From CAYRXM01 sp964428175 (GTDB taxonomy: Bacteria > Chloroflexota > Anaerolineae > JAFGEY01): a DNA stretch of 64,000 nucleotides. The notes under the pieces were generated by a model, which worked only from the letters and a program-made list of their open reading frames with translations, had not been told where the DNA came from and did not search any database. Positions 58,202-64,000 of the stretch are shown one piece after another (positions within the stretch are counted from its first letter, which is position 1; each line of letters opens with the position of its first letter). Made by a program: the position numbers and the translations under genes. The DNA is taken from contig CAYRXM010000005.1 in NCBI GenBank assembly GCA_964428175.1, forward strand, positions 16,422 through 80,421, read 5' to 3'.

Positions 58202-59222
58202 AGAACGATTTAAAACACTGCTCGACCGCTTCTCCAAAACCCACATCCTGGTCGTCGGCGACTTTTTCCTCGACCTGTACCTGGACCTCGACCGCGCGCT
58301 GAACGAAACATCGCTGGAAACCGGCCTGGAGGCCTACCAGGTGATCGGCGTGCGCAGCAGTCCCGGCGCGGCCGGCACGGTCACGTCGAATTTGCGCGCG
58401 CTGGGCGTGCAGGTGACGGCCCTCGGCGCCGCCGGCGATGATGGGATGGGCTATGAGCTGCTGCGCGGCCTGCGCGCGCGCGGCGTGGATGTGACCCCAC
58501 TGATCCAGTCGGGCGATCTGTTCACGCCCACCTACATCAAGCCGATGATGCACCAGGCCGGCGGGCACACCCACGAACTCAACCGGTTGGACATCAAGAA
58601 CCGCGCCTCGCTGCCCGCCGAAATCCAAGCCCGGATCATCGACCGCCTGCACGATCTCGCCGCTCGCGTCGACGGGATTGTGATCGCCGACCAGGTGACG
58701 GAGCGCAACAGCGGGGTGATCACCGACCGCGTGCGCGCCGAACTGACGGCATTGGCCCGCCAGCGCCCGGCCCAGGTCATCATTGCCGATTCGCGCGCGC
58801 GCATCGGCGAATTTCACTCGATCATCACCAAGCCCAACGCCTGCGAAGCCATGCGGGCCATCGAACCCAGAAAGGGAGAGACTGGCCCAGATCGCCGGGC
58901 GGCGGAACGCTGCGGGCGCGCATTGTACGAGCGAACCGGCCGTCCCGTGTTCCTCACCGTCGGCGCAGACGGCATCCTGGTTTTCGACTGTGAAGGAATG
59001 ACCCACGTACCCGGCATCAGTGTGAGTGGGCCAATCGACATTGTCGGCGCGGGCGACAGCGCCCTGGCCGGCATCGCCGCGGCGTTGTGCTGCGAGGCGA
59101 GCAATGCCCAGGCCGCGCTGATCGGCAACCTGGTCGCTTCGATCACCATCCAGCAAATCGGCGCCACCGGCACGGCAACGCCACAGCAGGTGCTGGACAG
59201 ACACCGCGATTTGTTTTTGTAA
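58194..59222 (+). CDS. PfkB-family carbohydrate kinase
   Basis: A 342-residue sugar kinase. The N-terminal V-V-G-D-F-F-L-D-L-Y-L-D-L matches the RfaE/ribokinase start, and the ATP-binding and catalytic motif is D-I-V-G-A-G-D-S-A-L-A-G with the base Asp. The closest families are D-glycero-beta-manno-heptose 7-phosphate kinases and ribokinases; no cytidylyltransferase domain follows. The ATG at 58194 overlaps the zinc-ribbon gene. Substrate not assignable from sequence. Confidence 0.87.
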   Translation: MNKERFKTLLDRFSKTHILVVGDFFLDLYLDLDRALNETSLETGLEAYQVIGVRSSPGAAGTVTSNLRALGVQVTALGAAGDDGMGYELLRGLRARGVDVTPLIQSGDLFTPTYIKPMMHQAGGHTHELNRLDIKNRASLPAEIQARIIDRLHDLAARVDGIVIADQVTERNSGVITDRVRAELTALARQRPAQVIIADSRARIGEFHSIITKPNACEAMRAIEPRKGETGPDRRAAERCGRALYERTGRPVFLTVGADGILVFDCEGMTHVPGISVSGPIDIVGAGDSALAGIAAALCCEASNAQAALIGNLVASITIQQIGATGTATPQQVLDRHRDLFL

Positions 59223-59237
59223 TTGCCCGAGTTGTGG

Positions 59238-59243
59238 TATAAT
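59238..59243 (+). promoter_or_regulatory. -10 element upstream of mreB
   Basis: TATAAT at 59238-59243, directly after the PfkB gene. A convincing -35 box is missing at 16-18 bases; the T-rich TTTTTGTAATTG stretch may partly replace it. It suggests that mreB has its own transcript as well as read-through from the fha operon. Confidence 0.5.
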
Positions 59244-59301
59244 GTCCTCCGCGCTCCGGTCGAACCAGGGCCGGATGGCGATCTCGGTTGGAGGAAACTC
59301 G

Positions 59302-60369
59302 TTGTTTAACCCATTGAGCGCCCTACTGGGCCTTTTCTCTCAGGACATCGGCATCGACCTCGGCACGGCCAACACGATGGTCTATGTTCGCGGCAAAGGG
59401 ATTGTAATCAATGAACCTTCTTTTGTCTCGATCGACACCAAAACGAAAAAAGTGCTGGCCATTGGCAGCGAGGCCAAAGAAATGGCCTGGCGCACACCGC
59501 CCAACATCGCCGCAATCCGCCCCCTGCGCGACGGCGTGATCTCGGACTTTGATATCACCGAAGCGATGTTGAGCTATTTCATCCAACGCGCGCACAACAA
59601 TTTTCTGGTTCGCAAACCCCGCCCGCGAGTGGTGGTGGGCATTCCCAGCGGCGTGACCGAGGTCGAACGGCGCGCCGTGTATCAGGCCTCCATCTCGGCT
59701 GGCGCGCGCGAAGCCTACCTGATCGAAGAACCGACGGCGGCCGCCGTCGGCGCGGGCCTGCCCGTCACCGAACCGGTCGGCTCGATGATCGTCGACATTG
59801 GCGGCGGAACGACCGAAGTGGCCGTATTTTCACTGGGCGGCATCGTCGTCAGCCGCTCGATCCGCATCGCCGGCGACGAGATGGACGAAGACATCGAGGC
59901 CTATGCGCGGCAAAAATACAACCTGCTCATCGGCGGGCGCATGGCCGAGCGCTGCAAGATCACCATCGGCTCGGCCTATCCGCTACCCGAAGAAAAAACG
60001 ATGGTCTTGCGCGGGCGCAACATGGTCACCGGCCTGCCCGATTCGGTCGAAGTGAGCAGCATCGAAATCCGCGAAGCGCTGGGCGGCTCGATCGCGGTGA
60101 TCATTGACGCCGTGCGCGACGTGCTCGACGAAACGCCGCCCGAATTGATCGCCGACCTGATGGAACAGGGCATTTGCCTGGCCGGCGGCGGCGCACAGTT
60201 GCAGGGCCTGGCCGAGCGGTTGAACGAAGAAACCAAAATGCACTGCTATGTGGCCGAAGACTCGATGACCTGCGTGGCCCGCGGCGCCGGCCGCGTGCTG
60301 GAAGACCTGGATCGCTACAAGGATGTGCTGGCCAGCACAGAGCGCGTCGCGCCAAGACCGCGCCGCTAA
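59302..60369 (+). CDS. mreB: Rod-shape-determining actin homologue MreB
   Basis: A 355-residue actin-like ATPase that organises lateral wall synthesis. D-I-G-I-D-L-G-T-A-N-T is the phosphate-1 motif, E-E-P-T-A-A-A-V-G-A-G-L the connect region, I-V-D-I-G-G-G-T-T-E the phosphate-2 motif and A-G-G-G-A-Q-L-Q-G-L the adenosine motif. I chose TTG at 59302 because GGAGGAAAC lies 7 bases upstream and the product starts L-F-N-P-L-S-A-L-L-G-L-F-S; an upstream ATG at 59242 has no ribosome binding site. First gene of mreB-mreC-mreD. Confidence 0.96.
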   Translation: MFNPLSALLGLFSQDIGIDLGTANTMVYVRGKGIVINEPSFVSIDTKTKKVLAIGSEAKEMAWRTPPNIAAIRPLRDGVISDFDITEAMLSYFIQRAHNNFLVRKPRPRVVVGIPSGVTEVERRAVYQASISAGAREAYLIEEPTAAAVGAGLPVTEPVGSMIVDIGGGTTEVAVFSLGGIVVSRSIRIAGDEMDEDIEAYARQKYNLLIGGRMAERCKITIGSAYPLPEEKTMVLRGRNMVTGLPDSVEVSSIEIREALGGSIAVIIDAVRDVLDETPPELIADLMEQGICLAGGGAQLQGLAERLNEETKMHCYVAEDSMTCVARGAGRVLEDLDRYKDVLASTERVAPRPRR

Positions 60370-60393
60370 TCTATCCGGTTATTCGAAACAGAC

Positions 60394-60461
60394 AGCGGAT
60401 CAAGTCAATTCACGCGGAGCACACAGCGATCCGCTGAAAGGCTTGATCCGCTGATCTTTTT
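60394..60461 (+). terminator. Terminator-like hairpin with a competing pairing between mreB and mreC
   Basis: AGCGGATCAAG (60394-60404) can pair with CTTGATCCGCT (60442-60452), an 11-bp stem followed by GATCTTTTTCCC. The inner copy GATCCGCT at 60428-60435 offers a rival 8-bp pairing with the same left arm. It may be a partial terminator that lowers mreCD relative to mreB, or a processing site. Confidence 0.55.
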
Positions 60462-60492
60462 CCCGGCGATAGACCGGGGTGGTAAAGGCAAG

Positions 60493-61407
60493 GTGAAAAA
60501 CCTTTCTTCTCGTGCCATCATTTTGGGAACACTGGCCCTGATCATCGTCGCCGGGCTGATCCTCGACGAATTGGGTGCGCTGGTACCCCTGGAAGGGCTG
60601 TTTTTGCAATTGACCACTCCCCTCCAGCGGCTGCTCGACAGCGTCACCGAGCAAATTCTGGGCGCCAGCGGATCATTGGGCGATCTGCGCAACCTGCGCG
60701 AGGAGAACCGCCAGCTACAGAGCCTGGTCGATCAACTGATGATCGAAAACGTGCGCCTCAAAGAAGTCGAAGCGCAAAACGAAGACCTGCGCCGCAAACT
60801 CGGCTTTAGCGAAGCGCATCCTCAATATATCCTCAGGGCCGCCGAAGTGCGCGGCCGGGTGATCGGCTCCGAACCCAATAACTTTATGTCGATCCTGATC
60901 ATCGACGTCGGCCGGCGCGACGGCTTACGAGTTGGTATGCCGGTGGTCACAGAACGCGGCCTGGTGGGGCACGTCCGCACCGTCGGGCCAAACTGGGCCA
61001 AAGTGCTGCTGATCGTCGATCCGACCAGCTCGGTCGCCGCGCTGGTCCAGGCTGCGCGCCTGCCAGGCGTCGTCTCTGGGCGGCTGGGGCGCGACCTGGA
61101 AATGAACTATATTCCCCAGGGTGAGACCGTCGCCGTAGGTGAGGTGATTCTCACCTCCGGCACGGGCGGCAACTATCCCAAGGGGCTGGTCATCGGCCAG
61201 ATCGTCGAAGTGATCCAGAACGACACCATCGCTTTTCAGCAAGCCATCGTACAGCCCTCGGTCGATTTCGCGCAGATTGAAACCGTGCTCGTGCTGACCA
61301 GTTTCGAGCCGATTGACATGGACACGGTGCTCAACGGCGCTGACACCCCAGACGACGATGTGCCGCTCACTCCAATACCCGAATCACAGGCGACGCCGAC
61401 GCCATGA
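60493..61407 (+). CDS. mreC: Rod-shape-determining protein MreC
   Basis: A 304-residue bitopic protein: one membrane segment (about 7-27), a coiled coil (about 65-105, L-R-E-E-N-R-Q-L-Q-S-L-V-D-Q-L) and the periplasm-side double beta-barrel (about 110-275, V-R-G-R-V-I-G-S-E-P-N-N-F and G-M-P-V-V-T-E-R-G-L-V-G). MreC links MreB to PBP2. A GTG start at 60493 with AAAGGCAAG. It ends with an ATGA overlap with mreD and an added P-T-P-T-P tail. Confidence 0.94.
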   Translation: MKNLSSRAIILGTLALIIVAGLILDELGALVPLEGLFLQLTTPLQRLLDSVTEQILGASGSLGDLRNLREENRQLQSLVDQLMIENVRLKEVEAQNEDLRRKLGFSEAHPQYILRAAEVRGRVIGSEPNNFMSILIIDVGRRDGLRVGMPVVTERGLVGHVRTVGPNWAKVLLIVDPTSSVAALVQAARLPGVVSGRLGRDLEMNYIPQGETVAVGEVILTSGTGGNYPKGLVIGQIVEVIQNDTIAFQQAIVQPSVDFAQIETVLVLTSFEPIDMDTVLNGADTPDDDVPLTPIPESQATPTP

Positions 61408-61904
61408 ACATCTACCTGACCTTGTTCTTGCTTTTTGCACTGGCGCTGATTCAAAGCACGGTGATGCCGCACCTCAGCATCTGGGGCGTCCATCCAGAGC
61501 TGATCCTGATGGTCGTCACCTCGTGGAGCATCTTGAGCGGCGCAGAAGAAGGGATGCTGTGGGCCTTGATCGGCGGCGTGCTGCTTGACCTGATTTCGGC
61601 CGGCCAATTTGGCCTGCACACCCTGGCCCTGCTGGTGGTCGGTTTCCTGTCCGGGCTGGGCGAGCGCACGGTTTTTCGCTCCGACCTGTTGATGCCGCTG
61701 TTGATCATCCCGCTGGCAACATTGGTCTACGAACTGCTTTTGCTGGTCGGGCTGTATCTGACCGGCTGGAGGGCCCCCCTGTGGCCGTATTTCAACCAGG
61801 TGGTGGTGCCGAGCATGGGCGTCAATACACTGTTGATGGCGCCCATTTACCTGGGCCTGCGCGTGCTGCACCGCCGCTTGCACCGCAAGGAGATCGTTCT
61901 GTGA
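61404..61904 (+). CDS. mreD: Rod-shape-determining protein MreD
   Basis: A 166-residue protein with five membrane segments, typical length and layout of MreD (T-L-F-L-L-F-A-L-A-L-I-Q-S-T-V, G-A-E-E-G-M-L-W-A-L-I-G-G-V-L-L-D-L). It starts at an ATGA overlap with mreC and overlaps the next gene by 4 bases (GTGA), so the block is translated as a unit. Confidence 0.92.
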   Translation: MNIYLTLFLLFALALIQSTVMPHLSIWGVHPELILMVVTSWSILSGAEEGMLWALIGGVLLDLISAGQFGLHTLALLVVGFLSGLGERTVFRSDLLMPLLIIPLATLVYELLLLVGLYLTGWRAPLWPYFNQVVVPSMGVNTLLMAPIYLGLRVLHRRLHRKEIVL

Positions 61905-62815
61905 GCGACGCGCCAGAAATGTTGGCCGTCCGGCCGGTCAAGCGCCGGATCGATCCGCTCGAGGTGGGGCTGGGCGCGCTCGTGCTGATCGGACTGATCT
62001 GCATCAATGTTGCCGGCTGGATCATCTATATGCGGCAGTACCGCCACACCCTGGAAGCTCAAAGCGTCGAACAGCGTGCCGCGCTGAGAAGCACGCTGTT
62101 GGCGGTGAGCGCCGGGGCGACGGCCGAGGCCGTCGCTGCGCAGACACGCCAGGCCGAACTGGCCGGCGAACTCGAACTGGCCCGCGCCGAACTGGCTCGA
62201 TTGAGCGCGCACGCAGCGTCATCTGACCCGGCGCTTGCCGCACCGACCCAACTCGACCGGCCGCCGCTGGCGCTGATCCTTGATGCGCCGCTGTTCAAGC
62301 AGACGCGCAACCTGAGCTGCGAGTCGAGTGCGGCCGCGATGGCGGCCCACTTTTATGGGGTGCCGGCCGGCGAAGCCGACATTTTCGCCGCCCTGCCCCG
62401 CGACGAGAACCCGCACCGGGGCTTTCGCGGCAACGTCGATGGCGCGCATGGCGGCCTCGACGATTATGGTGTCTATGCCGGGCCAATCGCCCGTGTGCTG
62501 GCCGATCTCGGCCTGCCCGTGCAGCCCTTTTCCGGCGGCGCGCACGAGATTCGCGCCCACCTGCGCCAGGAGCAGTTGATCATCGCCTGGGTGACCTATG
62601 ACCTCCAGGTGCAAATCCCGCGCGAGGTGATGCTCGGCAGCGGCGAGGTGGTCATGCTGGTGCCCTTTGAACACGTCTTGCTCGTGACCGGCTATAACGC
62701 CGATGGGTTCTGGGTCAACGACCCGTACAGCGGCACGGCCAGATTTTACCTCGAAGACGAGTTTATGCGCTCTTTTGCCTATCTTGGCAACATGGCCCTG
62801 GTCATTGGACCTTAG
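61901..62815 (+). CDS. Membrane-anchored C39-like cysteine peptidase
   Basis: A 304-residue protein. One membrane segment (about 23-45) is followed by a coiled coil (about 55-110) and a papain-like C39 domain: N-L-S-C-E-S-S-A-A-A-M-A with the catalytic Cys, E-H-V-L-L-V-T-G-Y-N with the His and V-N-D-P-Y-S-G with the Asp. The topology puts the peptidase outside. Between mreD and PBP2 it may tailor wall or wall-bound proteins; that is inference from context. GTG at 61901 follows AAGGAG and overlaps the mreD stop. Confidence 0.88.
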   Translation: MSDAPEMLAVRPVKRRIDPLEVGLGALVLIGLICINVAGWIIYMRQYRHTLEAQSVEQRAALRSTLLAVSAGATAEAVAAQTRQAELAGELELARAELARLSAHAASSDPALAAPTQLDRPPLALILDAPLFKQTRNLSCESSAAAMAAHFYGVPAGEADIFAALPRDENPHRGFRGNVDGAHGGLDDYGVYAGPIARVLADLGLPVQPFSGGAHEIRAHLRQEQLIIAWVTYDLQVQIPREVMLGSGEVVMLVPFEHVLLVTGYNADGFWVNDPYSGTARFYLEDEFMRSFAYLGNMALVIGP

Positions 62816-62823
62816 GAGCAAGT

Positions 62824-64000
62824 ATGCTAACCACCACCCTGAAACGATTACAAGCGACCTCGTTGCGCCGTATTTTCTTCTTGCAGGCTGGCTTTGTGCT
62901 GGTCTTTGTCATTTTTGGCTGGCGGCTGTGGCGGCTGCACGCCGTCACCGGGAGCGAATATTCCGAGATGGCGCGCAAGAACCGCACCCGGCTGGCTACG
63001 TCCGAAACCGTGCGCGGCGTCATGTACGACCGCACCGGCCAGTTGCTGGTGCGCAACATACCCCGCTTCAAAGTGGTCATCATCCCGGCCTACTTTCCCG
63101 ACGATTCGCCAGCCCAGGAAAAAATCCTTCAGCGCCTGCATGAACTGCTCGATCTACCTCTGGTCAGCGACCTAGCCCCGCCGGCCTACCCGCCTTTCTC
63201 GGGCACGGCCAGGTTGGGGCTGCGCGACCTGTTCCTGGAAGGCTGGTATTACGCCCCCTATACGCCGATCGTGATCAAGGAAAACGTCTCCCAGGAGGTC
63301 GCTTTCCAGATCGAAGAATCACACCTGGATTTGCCCGGCGTGCTCGTCCAGGTGGACACGGTACGCGAATACCTGACCGGCCCACTGACCGCGCACATCA
63401 TCGGCTATATGGGAGCTGTTCCAGGCGCGTGGGCGGAGAAATACGGCACGGCGCAGGGCTATGATTCCAATGACCGCATGGGTCTGTCGGGGTTGGAATA
63501 TTCCTATGAGACCGATCTGCGCGGCAGCAAGGGCCGCGAAACCATCGAAGTCGATGTGGCCGGGCGCAAGGTGCGCAGCGTCGGCCAGCCCATTTTGCCG
63601 CAGCCCGGCCACAGCCTGATCCTGACCCTCGACCTGGACTTGCAGCAATATGTCGAAAAGGTATTGGCCCAGGCCATGACCTGGGCCAAATCCGGCTCGG
63701 CGGTAGCCCTGGTGTCCAAAGTCAAGACGGGGGAAATGCTGGCCCTGGTCAGCCTGCCCAACTTTGACAACAACCTGTTTGCCGAGGGCATTTCAGCCCA
63801 AGAGTTTAACAAACTGAATACCGACCCCAACCACCCGCTGCTCAACCACGCCACCGCCGGGCTGTACCCACCCGGTTCGACCTTCAAGCTGGTGCCGGCA
63901 TCGGGTGCGCTGCAAGAGGGTGTGGTGGGGCGCTGGACGTTGATCACCTGCCCATCGGATTCGGGCATTTTGTGGTTGCCCAACGAGTATTACCCCAATA
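62824..64000 (+). CDS. mrdA: Penicillin-binding protein 2 (transpeptidase), runs off the window
   Basis: The frame is open from the ATG at 62824 to the end (392 codons). One membrane segment (about 21-40) is followed by the dimerisation/pedestal domain (R-G-V-M-Y-D-R-T-G-Q-L-L, L-S-G-L-E-Y-S-Y-E) and the start of the transpeptidase domain with the active Ser in P-P-G-S-T-F-K-L-V-P-A. PBP2 cross-links peptidoglycan in the elongasome together with MreBCD and RodA. GAGCAAG precedes the ATG. The K-S/T-G motifs lie outside the window. Confidence 0.95.
   Translation, partial: MLTTTLKRLQATSLRRIFFLQAGFVLVFVIFGWRLWRLHAVTGSEYSEMARKNRTRLATSETVRGVMYDRTGQLLVRNIPRFKVVIIPAYFPDDSPAQEKILQRLHELLDLPLVSDLAPPAYPPFSGTARLGLRDLFLEGWYYAPYTPIVIKENVSQEVAFQIEESHLDLPGVLVQVDTVREYLTGPLTAHIIGYMGAVPGAWAEKYGTAQGYDSNDRMGLSGLEYSYETDLRGSKGRETIEVDVAGRKVRSVGQPILPQPGHSLILTLDLDLQQYVEKVLAQAMTWAKSGSAVALVSKVKTGEMLALVSLPNFDNNLFAEGISAQEFNKLNTDPNHPLLNHATAGLYPPGSTFKLVPASGALQEGVVGRWTLITCPSDSGILWLPNEYYPN

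Overview
This 64 kb window is GC-rich, densely coding bacterial chromosome, most likely from a Chloroflexota bacterium of the Anaerolineae type. I base this on several extracytoplasmic proteins with long Thr-Pro linkers, two secreted proteins ending in a Y-L-P-x-V-type tail, a monoderm-style toolkit (LPVTG-like sorting motif, PknB-type kinase, FHA proteins, CIRCE-controlled groESL) and the overall gene complement. There is no rRNA, phage or complete transposon. The organism assignment is inference, not a database result.

Layout. 1-5 kb holds a minus-strand aromatic amino acid operon, aroH-pheA-aroF-tyrA-aroA, with the start of tyrS behind it. In front of aroH I find a sigma70-type promoter, a 30-codon leader ORF whose codons 9-15 are Trp-Phe-Tyr-Phe-Tyr-Tyr-Phe, and a strong intrinsic terminator directly before the aroH ribosome binding site. 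This is the layout of ribosome-mediated attenuation and is the most exciting feature here. 5-10 kb holds an Eis-like acetyltransferase, glyA, a CAU-anticodon tRNA and a RarA fusion protein. 10-15.5 kb holds a low-GC CPBP protease, a caspase-TIR fusion, an LPVTG membrane protein, a MITE-like palindrome and a TPR protein. 15.5-17.7 kb is groES-groEL with a perfect CIRCE.

17.7-28.5 kb is all minus strand: a lipoprotein, a GT39-like membrane protein, a GAF/PAS adenylate cyclase, a Ser/Thr kinase, two DUF4230-like proteins and a ~1000-residue protein distantly like GH38/GH57. 28.6-31.6 kb holds a small membrane protein, a GerW/YtfJ protein and topA. 31.7-45 kb is accessory: a 14-repeat FG-GAP protein, a beta-lactamase-fold hydrolase fused to an excisionase-type HTH, a Tat flavodoxin, a ferredoxin, a GH36 alpha-galactosidase, an orphan HTH gene, an ORF-poor stretch, acetyltransferase, metalloprotease-like and flavin-binding proteins.

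45-64 kb is core again: recA with a palindrome inside its promoter spacer, a TGS nucleoside kinase, a FecR lipoprotein, a metallophosphoesterase, a second GT39-like protein, then one long forward run, fhaA-fhaB-yhhN-HAD-(deoxyhypusine-synthase-like)-zinc ribbon-PfkB followed by mreB-mreC-mreD-C39 peptidase-PBP2. The last gene runs off the window. The final block couples FHA phospho-threonine signalling, a small uncharacterised enzyme set and rod-shape/cell-wall synthesis.

A second theme is small palindromic or simple-sequence repeats. Several families occur (about 1335, 5043, 11205, 13939, 42715, 43478, 52766 and 53727). Two sit in frame inside enzymes (aroA and the second GT39-like gene), apparently adding peptide without breaking the frame. 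Many genes have clear TTGACA/TATAAT-type promoters with 17-bp spacers, so I list those I could measure.
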